A stretch of DNA of 64,000 bases from Apostichopus japonicus (GCF_037975245.1 NC_092576.1:23603111-23667110); one strand, 5' to 3'. Counted from the stretch's first letter, positions 1 through 11,444 are shown. Notes: generated by a model from the letters alone, not told the origin. Translations and numbers: made by a program.

Positions 1-1135
1 GGGAGGCAAGTAGAGCAAGAGGAATGTTGTTCATGTAACCTATACATACAAATTTTTGCTTCATACATGTTTGGGATGACACCGTGGGTCGGGATGGGGA
101 CAGGGGCGAATAAAGATGGGTAAATCTATAAATGTTAAAGTCTCAGTACTTCTTTGCCAAATTTAAACTTCGACCTTTCTAGCTTACTGCACTAAAGGCT
201 CAGTGAAAACGACACCGTTCTATGCAATGTTCATATCAATATTCATTATTTTTACTGAGTTATCTGTCAGATTTTGTAACCAGTCCGTAGATTCTACAAA
301 CTTCAATCAAAATTTGCAAGCCTCGCCCAACAGATCATACGCCAATCAAATCTCTCTGTATTGTTTACGACCGTTAGGCCTACCACAACTGTTACTTTCG
401 TGGCTAGGCTGTGTTAGGTCCCTTCTCTTGAACAGTATCTTTCGCTCGGTCTTACCGAAGTAACTTGTAAAACTGTCATTTCCTTCCATTGCAATGAATA
501 AACACGTGTTTTTAGACCTTTCCTCCGTGGAATTGTAAAATGTGGACGATACGAGTATAGGGCTGCGTTAAAATCTTTATCGGGCAGCATGTGTAGACTA
601 TTTTGTTTACATTTGTGTAATGAACATGCTGACATGGGCGGTCGCAGTGATCTTACGGTAAATCGTTCGCGCCATAAGGGCAACAGAAAATGAATTTCTT
701 TCTTTAGATTGCGTCAGCTTTTCTTTCACCTGGTCAGAGTGCATTTAGAATAAGCAACATCGAATCTACTTTGGAAGTTTTCCGAAATTCATCAGCATAC
801 GGACTTTAACTTGTATCTAAATCGTTCACCAATGTTAAATATGTAAATAAGTTTTTCTCGTTTGCTTTCTTCATAAATATCTTGTTGTCTATTGTAAAAG
901 TCAATCTTCTCAGGGAAGTAAAATTTTTAAGTTTAATATTTTTTTTTATATATTTTTTTATATGATTGAATATGCTTATCATGCACCTTATGTAACACTT
1001 GATTTTATGTTTTCGTGTAATTAGTGCCAAATTTGGACGACCGAGATAATGATAAAGTGGCAAAGACAGAAAAAAATAACGAGTTGCATTTCACCTTGAT
1101 CAAGTGACAAATTCTACAAGCCTCAATTTAATATC
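1..1135. other. No gene recognised; ordinary AT-rich DNA
   Basis: Open frames here are short and lack flanking splice signals or recognisable motifs. I see no repeats beyond T-rich tracts around 940-965. Confidence 0.5.
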
Positions 1136-1637
1136 TTGAACATTTTAGAACAAGGGGTTGGGTGTATACCATCACCCCTCCTCCATTTCAACCCGCACAC
1201 ACACACAAAAACAAATAATAATAATGATTATGGCAATTATGACCTAATTATATATACTTATTATATACTGAATTTGTCGCTTAAACAATTCTCAGAGTTC
1301 ACCGGTTTCCGTCTTAAATTCTAATTTGATTATTTTTTCTGGGAAGGCCACCAAACCCCCTACATGGGAGTCGGCCTCAACGACGCCAGGACCGCACAAC
1401 CTTCCTGTTGTTCATATGTTTAGATAAGGCTTTTTGGAATCAAGTATTTGTTTTGGCTAGAAAAGGGTTTTCCACCTAGGATTTATTTGCTGCTTCTGGG
1501 AGCTGCATGAAAATTGCGGCATTAATATATGCAAAGGGCTGCGTGAAGTCTTTTGTTTACTCGATGCCAAAGTTATCGTACACTTTCTTTCATAAGTATT
1601 GATGATCAACCTTGCGTTTTCATTTATTTTTACTTGA

Positions 1638-1714
1638 TAAGTATATACTTGTATATAACTGTATATACTTGTATACAAGTATACTTGTATACAAGTATAT
1701 ACTTGTATATAACT
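1638..1714. repeat. Palindromic tatacttgta microsatellite
   Basis: Repeated tatacttgta / tacaagtata units run in both orientations, so the block is self-complementary. Overlapping ORFs on both strands are products of this simple sequence. Confidence 0.8.
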
Positions 1715-1855
1715 GTTCATTTTATAACCAATACCTTGCCAGATTTTGTAATGAGCACATATCATATCAAATCAGAATACATGCGCTTAATGAATATCCA
1801 TGTTTCCTTGTTCTTGTTTCTTTGTTAAGGAACGCCGAATTGTTTTGAAAGGAAA

Positions 1856-2262
1856 TTTTCGGAGGGAGGAGAGAGTGGGAAAGTACTAGATGCGGAGGGT
1901 TGGTGGATCGGTAGAAGGGGTTGAGGTTCGAGAGGAAGACAGGAAATTTGCAGAAATATGTAGCGTTTAGCTTCTGCTGATATGCCCCATGCCCAGGGGG
2001 TAGGAGCCGGGGGGGGCACTGGGGCACGTCTTTTGGATATCTTAATCCTTTGTTAATTTTAAATAGAGTCACGTTCACCATAATAGTATTGATAGTATAC
2101 TAACACATATATATTTAAGTGATATGGCCAGTGTGTACATCGGTTTATAGCATAACGAGTGGTGGTTGTGGAATGAGAAAGTGCCCCTCTGATGTTGTGC
2201 CCCCCCATTTTTGGAAGCTTCCTACCCCCTGCCCATGCACGTCCTACGTAGTATTGAATCAA
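1856..2262 (-). repeat. Dispersed G/C-rich repeat, copy 1
   Basis: On the minus strand, a stretch reading attaacaaaggattaagat, then atccaaaagac, then ccggctcctaccccctgg recurs on the plus strand at 17222-17345 with the same order of motifs. The rest (2185-2262) is a related C-rich stretch. This identifies an interspersed element of unknown class. Confidence 0.55.
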
Positions 2263-2519
2263 TGAAGTTCATGATGTTTGTGGTGTGAATCCTCTACCAT
2301 ATTGCGTCATTCATCACCCTTCCTATCTGAATCACCCGGCACGTATTCTTTCGTTAATCGATAGCCTACGTACCAAGCAAATCCAACAAATCAATACCGG
2401 ATGTTTTATCACTATCTGTGAATTTTTTATCTTTTTCTAGGCTGAATGTTATGTCTGACAAAGCGCCATGAAGTTTATTTATCAATAAATTTCGAAAATT
2501 GTAACTTAGAAAAACTAAT

Positions 2520-2960
2520 CTAATCTGCTTAATTGTTATGTATTTTTTCTTTACTGGAACGAATAATTTCCGAGTCAGGAGCGCAGCCCACGTAGACTTC
2601 TTGGGGCGGAAAATAGATTAACCCCAAGACAAAGAAACACCAAGGTGGGATTACCCCAATCCCCCCCTCCATCGACACTAGACAGATTATAACCCCCCCC
2701 CCCAATCCAAATAAAATCTGAACAGTAGAAGTTGTTAAATACCTTTTAAAATACAGCACCATTTTGCATCTAAACACCGTTCATTTTACCCCATTTTCTA
2801 AATCTCACTCCAACTCCTTACAAGTCTACCCCACAAAGTGACAACTTAGCCCCCACCCCCCCCCGCACCCCAATCACCAAAATGGTAGTTTCACCCCTGA
2901 CATAAGTTTGACGTTCTATTAGAATTACTTCATTTTTACCAGTCACCTCTTCCCCAGCCC
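2520..2960. other. C-tract-rich non-coding stretch
   Basis: Several homopolymer C runs (2660-2670, 2693-2702, 2855-2865) are separated by short unique DNA. No gene signal is seen; the composition resembles the other C-rich repeats in the window. Confidence 0.4.
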
Positions 2961-3126
2961 CCATTGCAATAATGTTTTGGCACTTAAATTGTATCTACAA
3001 GCACATAATTTTTGTCATAATAAAGCACTCGTGGACAAATCGTCCCTATACACCTTTATTTCTGTATATCATATACCTGACTCGCAGATCTGCCTTTACA
3101 GAAATCATGGATCCGGCACTGTTGAA

Positions 3127-3198
3127 GTTAGGGTGGGGTGGGGGTGGGGATTAGGAGGGTGAGGGGAGGGTGAGGGGAGGGTGAGGGGAGGGTGAGAG
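3127..3198 (+). repeat. G-rich minisatellite, G-quadruplex-prone
   Basis: Tandem copies of gggagggtgag follow a ggggtgggggtgggg block. Many runs of three or more G with short loops fit quadruplex-forming DNA (inference). Confidence 0.7.
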
Positions 3199-3592
3199 GA
3201 TGGGATTCTGTTAAACAAATGCGATTGCTTCACATTACAGACAGCAAAGGATATGCTGATGACGTAATAAGTCAGCCTGGGGCAGTCTCTGGTTTAAAGG
3301 ATTAAATGCATTCGTAGTAGACTGCCATCAGTCAAGGTTATATTTCTATTATTTCCTTTAAATACCCGAGGTCCATCGACTAAAGTGACTGAACTACACT
3401 GTCTAACAGGCAAACCATTAGGTCAGTCCCACAGATGCAATACAAATCTCAATGAGATAATATAAGACCTTCATGGTCACAAATGACATGTGAAGAATGC
3501 AGTTGAAATTTGTCAAGAACAAATGGCATCGACAGTCACCCAAATTTTAGATGAAATTCGAAGAAAATATTTTGGTTGAGTTACTTACAAGT

Positions 3593-3665
3593 GTTGCCAG
3601 ATGTAATGTTAATATTGTTGTAACTTACAACAATATTAAAACAAGTTAACATTACATCTGGCAAC
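3593..3665. repeat. 73-bp hairpin (inverted repeat)
   Basis: A perfect 20-bp arm, gttgccagatgtaatgttaa (3593-3612), is the reverse complement of 3646-3665. A second inner inverted repeat (aatattgttgtaa / ttacaacaatatt) follows, with a short unpaired stretch. It may be a tiny MITE or a small structured RNA. Confidence 0.8.
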
Positions 3666-4368
3666 GAGGGGCTGACCCCAAAATCAATTTAGATTTAAAG
3701 GAGCAGTCCAGATAGGTGTGATAGGTGAATATCTTGAAAACCAGAGTCGGTGAAGAAACATCACTGAGTAGGCCTATACTGACATTTGTCTGTTTCCTTG
3801 GATTAGTATTTAATATTTCAAGACCAAAATTCTGTCTAAGGTCATACTTTAATTTTGTGAAGATTTTTCTTGAATTTGGAAGATGTTGTAGACATTTGTC
3901 TCACTACGGGCTCTTTTCGCTATCGAAGTAACGAAAAATCAGAAAGACAGAAAAAAAGAAAATAAATAAAAATAAATAAATAAACGAAAACGATAGTAAA
4001 TCAGGAAACGTTATTGGCAATTTATATTAGCCTCAAAAAGAAAACAAATAATCATAGTAATAATAATTATAATCATAATAGAATCACGAAAATAGAATCT
4101 TCTTTAGTCAATCATTAAAGATTAATTTCGTTTGAGAATTAGGTTTTATTTTACCGTTAAATATGTTGAATGTCATTAAATAATTTAAGTTAAGTACCAT
4201 TTCGTTTTGCAGGCATTGAACAGTTACACCAAAATATAACCTATTGTCATCACAAGAAGAGAAAAAAAAAATCTTCAAACAACCAAAACAAAGGATTCGA
4301 AATTAAATTAAGAATTAAAAACTGATTTCTGTTATGTTTAATTTAAAAGAGGACCGTAGCTGATCCAA

Positions 4369-4374
4369 TTTATT
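4369..4374 (-). terminator. Candidate poly(A) signal of the Kazal gene
   Basis: AATAAA on the minus strand lies about 223 nt past the stop codon of the 4597-4793 exon. A second AATAAA is at 4145-4150. No cleavage data exist; either could serve. Confidence 0.35.
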
Positions 4375-4596
4375 TTGATATCATATTCCTATCGATATAC
4401 ATTACATGTTACAATAATTTTGTTTTTTTTTACCGATTTAAGTTTAAACTACTGATATCTCTTTTAGTTTTACGTTATGTTAATATTTTCATTATTTCCG
4501 AATGACAACAAGAAAAAAAAAACACACGCACAAAAATAAAGTAAAACAAGGCTTGATATTCATCACGTCTTATTTGAAAGTGTGACGTCACTCCTC

Positions 4597-4793
4597 TTAC
4601 AGTCTGAACTCTGCGAGTGGCTCCGCTTCCGGTTCCGGTTCTGGGTAGACGCTCATGCCGTGTTGTCGTGGATGCATGACGTCAGCCTTGGGGTCCCACT
4701 GGATCAATTCGAGGGCGGACTCGCCGAGGATGTGACGAATTTTGTTAGGGTAGTTGAAGGATTCTACCTCACTGTCGAGTAGTTTATCGACCT
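4597..4793 (-). CDS. Follistatin/Kazal-type gene, terminal exon
   Basis: Last exon (64 residues plus stop) of the minus-strand Kazal gene. A good acceptor (pyrimidine tract then tttcag) precedes AGGTCGATAAAC. The exon begins with two bases, so it enters in phase 1, exactly what the donor at 8586 supplies; the joined codon is GAG (Glu). It encodes VDKLLDSEVESFNYPNKI and continues to an acidic, proline-rich tail (PEPEPEAEPLAEFRL) and TAA. There are no cysteines and no membrane segment, so it is a hydrophilic C-terminal tail behind the Kazal domain. The tail matches no family I know. The exon is clearly more GC-rich than the surrounding DNA. What it does is unknown; the link to the upstream exons is inferred from phase, strand and order. 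Confidence 0.72.
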
Positions 4794-4934
4794 CTGAAAG
4801 AATCATGTAAGAGGGAAAATAGGAGAATATAAAATTAGTTGGAAATGAACCGATATGTGCGTCATACTTTTGTATGTAGTGCGTAAATTATCCGAGAGGT
4901 ATAGGTTACTATTACACTTCACACACTAAGATGG

Positions 4935-5345
4935 TTACCAGGGCCGTAGCTACAGGGATGTAGGAGGGGGGTTGCACGGGGGTGGGGAGTATGCCGCCCT
5001 CCAAAAGTTTTAGATTTTACTCCTGTGATGGTCAATTACACAGGTTCAAAAATAATCATAGATACAAATTATGATGGAGAATTGACAGCACCACATTTCA
5101 TCTCAGCGTAAATTCTTCTCTCTAGTTTGAGTTTGAGTATATTTCCACAACAATAAGAGAGGAGTAGTACAGAGTCAAGATACAACAAGGTGGTGGAGGA
5201 GGACTGAAAAAAGCATTAGCTTGTACGAGCAGTCACCCTTAAACAAATTAAACAGTACAGAACATAATACAACAATAGAGGAAAAGAACAAAGAGAAACA
5301 GAAAACAAAAAGAAAACAAAACAAAAGTAATTAGAACCCCCGTTG
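4935..5345. repeat. Intronic interspersed-repeat-like DNA
   Basis: Starts with a cagggccgtagctac motif and a G-rich stretch, the style of transposon ends seen elsewhere in the window (compare caggggcgtagcgagc near 23113). The A-rich part after 5160 has no coding signal. No paired terminus was found. Confidence 0.3.
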
Positions 5346-6017
5346 GGCATTCATCAGCAAAGAGTTGAGCCCCTCCCTTCCCCTCCCAACCTCAAAAGAA
5401 TCGAACTATGTCTGCGGGACTAATTGAGACCCAGAAATGAGTTTGCCAAAACTTTAACGATTGTTATCGAGCCAGAGATTTGTAAACCAATGCTTTGGAT
5501 GTAAACTGATTGTCTTAACTTCCACCTGTTACGTGCGGTTTATTTGTTTTACGAATGTCGATATTTGTTCGTGTGCTATTGTTTAATTACTTTCAGTCAC
5601 TGTGCAGCCGTTGTGCAATCAATTACATATTTTTTGGGGGGAATATTGACTCACATCCCTTCCATGCCATTTTTTTGCTGAGAATCATGAAGAGTGTAAT
5701 GACTGAAAAGTTCTCATAAAAAAAAAACAGAAGAAAAGTGCAGCTAGGTCCATCTTTCAATGATTTCAATAATTTCGAAATTATGTCACTTCGTGCTTTA
5801 GAGAACTTCCTCTTTTTCGGCAGCTGAAAAATGCCATCAGGATAAGAATATCTTTACCATAATGAGTTCAAATCATAATTCAGAAGAAGAAAAAAATATA
5901 TAGATAACAAGATTATATTTTCAAGTTGTCAAATAAATCCAAACAAACCAAGACTAATGAATTGTCTGTGTTATCTCCACTACTCAACAATTTTCGGAGG
6001 GAGTGGTTAAATAACGA

Positions 6018-6116
6018 CAATTTTACGCAATGTTTACGCAATTTTACGCAATGTTTACGCAATGTTTGCGCAATTTTACGCAATGATTACACGATTTTAC
6101 ACAATGTTTACGCAGC
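6018..6116 (+). repeat. Minisatellite, caattttacgcaatgtttacg unit
   Basis: Roughly five tandem copies of a unit of about 20 bp alternating caattttacg and caatgtttacg, with small changes toward the 3' end. It lies in the last intron of the Kazal gene. Confidence 0.8.
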
Positions 6117-7030
6117 TGCTTCGGGGAGTATACGTCATACAATGAGCTAAATTTGCAGCTCTTCATATTTGCAGTGACGACGGTTTCACGCGATATATTT
6201 CAAAGTCGTCATTGGTAAAATCCAAAACGATGCGGATTCCTAGTTTGGAATAAACATTGTCGAGCACATATAATTTGTCTTGTTTTATCCTGAAATTCCC
6301 CTTTAAATCTTCTTTCACTACACGGCGTGTACAATATGGTGGCTATGTACTCCTACAAAATAGACATACATTACAGTTAACATTTTAAAATCTGAAAAAG
6401 AGTTTATAGATTCCCTAGTTGGTAACGAGTAACGCACGGTGATAGCATGATATTTTATTGTTATGAATACCCCCCATACACCCCACTCATCACACCTTTA
6501 TAGGGGCTACAAGCCCCAACCATCATCATCATCGTTTTATATGACAGAGGTCTTTGTGAAGAACAACTTTACCATACTAACTAACAAACATCTTGTTCCG
6601 CTTTGGAAATATAGTCCTAGTTTAAAAGACTTGTCTGGGAATGTTCAGTTTGTAAATCTGGGCATTCTGGGCACACCAGGCATTCCTTAACTAAAAAAAA
6701 CTACTCAATGCCGAGGGGTCCACCCACTTCCCTTAGACCCCTCCCCCAAGACGGCGATCACTATGTAAGTAGTATATCAATGAATAATGGGCCGGTCTAG
6801 GTGAAAAATGCCCGGGCCAGTTTAAAGACCCAATCCGCCCCTGGTTATGTGGCATATATTTATACTGCCACTAGAATCAGAAACCTTTTCACACACTCCT
6901 TAGTTTTATTTTCTTCATATTTCCAAGGTAGAATGTTAATATCATTGATACTGAAACCAATGTCATCATAAGGTCATGTTATGGGATTCAATATTTTAGA
7001 TTCACACCTGTTGTAAACCGTATATCTCCA

Positions 7031-7272
7031 TTACAAAAGAAAACATTTAACATTGAAATAAATAGAAAGAAACACGTAAAACGTTGAATCACGTGTGGGC
7101 CAGCACTTGATGAAGTCTTCAGCCTTTCCTAGAGGTAACTTAAACTCTGTGAGATCTCCCACATGAAATTTTACTCCTGTCCAGCTGTATCTTAGCTGTG
7201 TTTGGGTCAAGTTGTTTAGGATAGTTATCTTTATCTCATAGAACAATAATGATGGTTGCGTTTGTGTCTCCT
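7031..7272 (-). other. Possible extra exon or coding relic in the Kazal gene intron
   Basis: A frame on the same strand as the Kazal exons reads like protein (for example TQTQLRYSWTGVKFHVGD, then LTEFKLPLGKAEDFIKCW) and ends at TAA 7031-7033. A weak acceptor (cttag) at 7273-7274 would enter in phase 1, which is compatible with the exon at 8586-8662. No good donor returning to phase 1 is visible: the best is ACAC|GTGATT, which is poor. It could be an alternative terminal exon, an unrelated relic, or chance. Confidence 0.2.
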
Positions 7273-8585
7273 CTAAGACCCAAAAGGTTTTCATTTGTTC
7301 CAGACATGTGGATATACACTATGTTTCATCTGGGAAAATGAAACTAAAGTATCCTGTTATAATGATCTTAGGCTGTTCAAGATCCCGTAACAGCATTTAT
7401 AGCCTTCATGTCAATATCCACACAATAATACACATCTCTGCGTCAAAATTTAGAAAATAATAAACATAGAAAATAATCTTCTTTCTATGGGATATATGCG
7501 TAGGAAATGCATAGCTTTGTCCATGGAAATGTTTTTTTTTTAACAGCTTCGAATGTTAGTTGAGATTTCTGCCAAACCATTACAACCATTCAACCGATGA
7601 AACGTCTGGTGTTAAACAAACCGATCTGGTACGAAAGTGATTTATATTTTCATCTCTAGCTTCCAACGTTAAACAGACCGATCTTGTATCGAATTGGTTT
7701 ATATTTTAATATCTAGCTTCCAACGTTGAACAGACCGACCTGGTACTGAAGTTGGCTGTATGTTAATCTCTCTCTTCCAACGTCGGGGTCCGCGGATAAA
7801 AATACCAAAAATGGCTGCACAGTGCCTGTAGGCTGTGTACACGCATGTTAGGTCTTGCTATAAGAATTTTGAATTTATTGTATTGAGGCTATAGCTTCGT
7901 GAAAGGTTAACAGAAGTTTTTGCTTCAAGTACACATTTACGAATAATGCAGTATGGGTGAGGGAGAGAAGCTTACAAACAGTTTCAGAATGGAAGCGTTT
8001 ACGGATAAAATAAATAACAGCTAAACGGATTGGAAGCTGACTTTACTGGGAGGCTGCCCCTCCCCCCCCCCCCCGAGACTCTGCCGAGTCTGCTCACCAA
8101 CGCGAATGAGTCTCCCTACATAAAAATTAGGAACTTGATGCTACGGCTGTTATATTTTGCTCCCCCTTTCTAACCCGGCGCGATCACAGGAGGAAGGAAT
8201 CATACACAGATGCAATCACAGGAACGAATCGTTCATAGCGTGATGAATAGTAAGAATCGAACCAGCGCATTTAGCAATTAAAGAACAATTGGCCGATACG
8301 CCTTAAAAAAAGCATACCCCAGCCCTGGCAATACCAACCCCCCCCCCCCCGGGAAGGACAACTAAGCTAAGAAAATAAAGGTACATGTCGCGCCCTTTTA
8401 TTGAGTTGATAAAATTGACTCTCACTTTTGAGGTAAACCTATACTAACCACAAGATTGTAACTTTGCCAAGATTATTTTAACGCGAGCTTAAACAAGAGA
8501 TTTGGCTTTTGAATGGACCCCATAGTTATTATAGGCTGTGATACTGTGGATTGCCAGTCAACGAAATGAATATTCATAAACTTAC

Positions 8586-8662
8586 CCTTGCAGCTTCTGG
8601 GGAAGATTTTCCAGCGTAGGTCATACTTTGTGAATGAGCAGGTTTCCACAGCAAAGGAGCAC
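8586..8662 (-). CDS. Follistatin/Kazal-type gene, exon with Kazal C-terminal half
   Basis: A 77-bp exon with strong borders: pyrimidine tract and ctaccacag before it, and AAGG|GTAAGT after it. It enters in phase 2 and leaves in phase 1. It encodes 25 residues, CSFAVETCSFTKYDLRWK and then IFPRSCK. The first base completes CC|G (Pro) with the exon ending at 10287, giving FEYRNPC across the junction, and the last base joins AG of the terminal exon. Its three cysteines are the fourth to sixth of a Kazal domain, with spacing C-x6-C-x15-C; the x6 is the same as in human follistatin Kazal modules (family knowledge). This exon and its neighbours probably belong to an extracellular protein that binds a growth factor or inhibits a protease; which one cannot be told from the sequence. 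Confidence 0.75.
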
Positions 8663-9430
8663 CTGTGGTAGAAAAAGGGAAGTGAAATTTCGTGCATATT
8701 CATGAGTTCGTTAACACGGCGACTAAGAAAACTCAAGCATAATAAAGGATAATTCCCAAATTGATTGTAATCATTTCTTGAAGAGAAAAGTTCAAATGGA
8801 TTTATAAAACGAATTAAGAGCTCCGAGAACTTGATTCCTATAAGCATGATTTCATAGTTTTGAAAGCAGAACGTCTTATAGGGATAATAAGAAACAAGTA
8901 CGTTTAACGCTGTTACGTTGTTTAAAATCTGACTCATTCGTCAAACATTTCTTCCTAGCATTTTGTATTACACGCAGAGATCTGATTTTTTTGGAGGGGC
9001 GGGCGGGGCCGGGGGGGGGGGTAGGGTGGTGTAGTATTTTGTAAATGCACCGAGCAACAACATAGTAAATAATGTCATCGTGGATATTTAACCGAAAAAG
9101 GTCTTATATTCCTTCATTATACTTTAATTATTAATACACAGGAAATATGGGTTTCAATGGGTAAAACTAATAACTTCTAAATGCAGATAACACTTAAAGT
9201 TATAAAAAAAAACAATCAAAATGACACCCAAAAAAAAATGAAGGATAAGTCATCAAGAAGATTTTAATAAGAAACTAAAACTTGGAACAAAATCTAGAAG
9301 GGTGACGTCACACCCCTCCTATCCTCTTCGTGGAACAAATGGATGGTTTCCCCATTCATAATAGGTTGCCTTTTATCCACAATATCTTGAGTACGGGACA
9401 AAGATATATTAAGCTTGGTTGCTTACACTC

Positions 9431-9726
9431 ACAGGGCGGAATATATGAATAACGAAGGCCCAATTTATATTATTCAGTAACCTCAAAGCTATCTAATATT
9501 CGATTTTTCAGTTAGCTGCTTCCTGCTAGACTGAATACGCTCGCTTTGAAAATTGGCTCCTACGGCCTCACCACAATACACAGTAAGCCGCCATTGATTA
9601 CCTAGTACGCTTGAAATTCCATATTGATGACGTCAGAAAGGAACAACTCAATCGAGCAGTAGCGTTTTCTCCTGCATTCGTTATTCATTTAAAGGGGGTA
9701 CCATTACTAAACAGGGCGGAATATAT
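9431..9726. repeat. 280-bp unit bounded by a 16-bp direct repeat and short inverted repeats
   Basis: acagggcggaatatat occurs at 9431-9446 and again at 9711-9726. Just inside are atgaataacga (9446-9456 region) and its reverse complement tcgttattcat near 9679-9689. This looks like a small mobile element with an unusually long flanking duplication, or a locally duplicated terminus. Confidence 0.45.
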
Positions 9727-10184
9727 TTATCTTTCAAAGGCATAACAATATTTTATTATTTTAATGTCAACAATGTGATCGTCATCATTGCATCAGTGAA
9801 ACAATAACGAATACAAAAAAAAACAAATTTAATATGTTGTCCATAACGTACAGTATGGGAATCTTACATTATTGTACGGAGAGCCAAACGATCCATAAAT
9901 GTCGAAAAAGAAAGTGAAGTGTCCAAGTTAATATATATATGTCCAATTCGATATCAACATGTTACATTTCCATATGAACATGCCGTAACAAAATACCAAT
10001 ATGTCATTACGTCTATCAACATGTCAAATTCAACATCAGCATGTCGAAAACTTGTAACATCATGCCACTACTACATTGTTCATGTCAACATTGCTTGCTA
10101 GATACAATATTGACGTCATGCAATAATTTTGATACATCGGTGCGCGCCATCGTTTTTTTAATGCCCAAAACTGTATATATATGT

Positions 10185-10290
10185 CGAGATAGTCATACGT
10201 ACGAGGATGAGGTGGGGGTGGGGAGGGGGCAGTAGTCATACGTATGGGGTGAGGTGGGGTGGAGAAGGGGCAGTAGTCATACGTACGGGT
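10185..10290. repeat. Three tandem copies covering a splice donor
   Basis: cagtagtcatacgta is present three times in the G-rich stretch (near 10188, 10232 and 10272), each copy carrying the minus-strand sequence tacgtatgact. The innermost copy holds the donor of the exon at 10287-10458 (CCC|GTACGT), so the donor and the first part of the intron have been duplicated in tandem. Confidence 0.65.
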
Positions 10291-10458
10291 TTCGATACTC
10301 GAAGACTGTATCATTCTCCCAAACGACACATATAGGGATCATGTATTCATGTTTACAGTTGTACTGCTTCTCACACTCACAGGCCGCATCAGCATCGTTC
10401 ATGTTACACTGCGAGAAAGGAGACGGACAGTATGGGAAGTCAGTTTCATCGCATGGAC
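10287..10458 (-). CDS. Follistatin/Kazal-type gene, exon with FOLN and Kazal N-terminal half
   Basis: A 172-bp exon with a long pyrimidine tract and ccttcag before it and CCC|GTACGT after it. It enters in phase 1 and leaves in phase 2. The 56 codons are all open and cysteine-rich: PCDETDFPYCPSPFSQC, NMNDADAACECEKQYNC, KHEYMIPICVVWENDTV, FEYRN. The first five cysteines are spaced C-x7-C-x6-C-x8-C-x-C, the FOLN beta-hairpin pattern (follistatin itself is near x4, x5, x9, x1). A Kazal domain then begins and is completed by the exon at 8586-8662; its overall spacing is C-x5-C-x8-C-x14-C-x6-C-x15-C. The usual GSDGxTY stretch is replaced by VVWENDTVFEY, so the fold is divergent. The partner is unknown. 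The gene is clearly eukaryotic and secreted-type, although its signal peptide exon was not found. Confidence 0.78.
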
Positions 10459-11183
10459 CTGAAGGAGGGGGGGATGGAGAGAAAAAAGAAATGAGGCAAA
10501 ATCACAAAAAAAAAAAAAAAATAAGTCACGATGAAATTCAGGCAAAGTCAAATCAATTTTGGAGAAAAAGTCCCCTAGTATAATCACTTTCCGAACTGGA
10601 TAGCTATTTATAAAGTTTAACTGGTGATAAAAATATCGAAAAATCAAACAAAAAAATGACAAAAGCAACCAAAACACGAGGATGTAATATTACGATTGTT
10701 ATTGGTTACCGTATATCATTACGTTTTTCTTTTTCTTTTTCATGGCATTCTTATCTTGTTTGATTACGATAATCTTACGAATCGAATTATACCTAAGGTT
10801 CATGACGTCAGCGACGTCAACTTCATTAATTAAGTTCCTAACTTTATCCTGATTTGGATATTTCATTACAGATATATAATACGTGCATGAAGGCGCGGAC
10901 ACAATTCTCGGGGAAAAGTGTCCGTGAGACGCCCGGACACTATTCCCTGCCACAAAGGCGCTTCAGCAAGCCAGGTGTGAAAGCCCCTGATTCCAAGGTT
11001 TAAGGACTGTATATATTTTGGAGGCTGTGAAAATATGATCTTTGAGGGCCTGACGAAGAAGTACTCGAGTGGCAAGGTGGAAAGCAGCATGTTGAAGTAA
11101 GATGATGAGTGAAATGAGCTGTTAATCTTCCATTTCGTTCACGACATTCGATTACTTTTGTTTACATCTTTCAGTATAAATAC

Positions 11184-11395
11184 TTGCATGTGCAGACTTT
11201 CGTCTCTTGATCTTTGACCCCGTGATGATCTCCCGAACAAGCGAAGCCCTCGACACAATCAGCATCAGTACCACAGACTTCGTAGTGTTGTTTTCCACAA
11301 AGACATATACAGTCATAATAGTAGGAGTAGGTGAAATTCACAGCGCCGGAAACACCATACGGGTCCTTGGGTGCGTCACAGTTACACTCTTCCCG
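11184..11395 (-). CDS. Follistatin/Kazal-type gene, upstream cysteine-rich exon
   Basis: The acceptor (ttctattaatgtag) is followed by 70 open codons in phase 0: REECNCDAPKDPYGV, SGAVNFTYSYYYDC, ICLCGKQHYEVC, then GTDADCVEGFACSGDH and on to KVCTC. The second half has FOLN spacing (C-x5-C-x5-C-x14-C-x-C). The first half resembles a degenerate Kazal domain lacking its third cysteine (DPYGVSG where PVCGxDG is usual). Two ends are possible. A donor GTATTT after CTC-AA would leave in phase 2, but the exon at 10458 needs phase 1, so a Kazal exon between them would be missing. Alternatively the frame runs on four codons (KYLY) to TGA at 11171-11173, making this the last exon of a neighbouring paralogue or isoform. 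No other cysteine-rich exon was found upstream. Confidence 0.65.
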
Positions 11396-11444
11396 CTACA
11401 TTAATAGAAACAACACATCAAAGAAGTCTTTCCTTGAACTAGTA

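Noticed and set aside
10699-10953. Minus-strand ORF with YPNQDKVRNLINEVD resembling the Kazal gene tail (NYPNKIRHILGES)
   Set aside because: Similarity is short and there is no acceptor at the right place; not enough to call a duplicated exon.
10869-11100. Kunitz-like plus-strand pieces (HYSLPQRRFSKPG; DCIYFGGCENM)
   Set aside because: Needs a frameshift, lacks most Kunitz cysteines and has the wrong C-x-C spacing; lies antisense within the Kazal gene. Probably chance.
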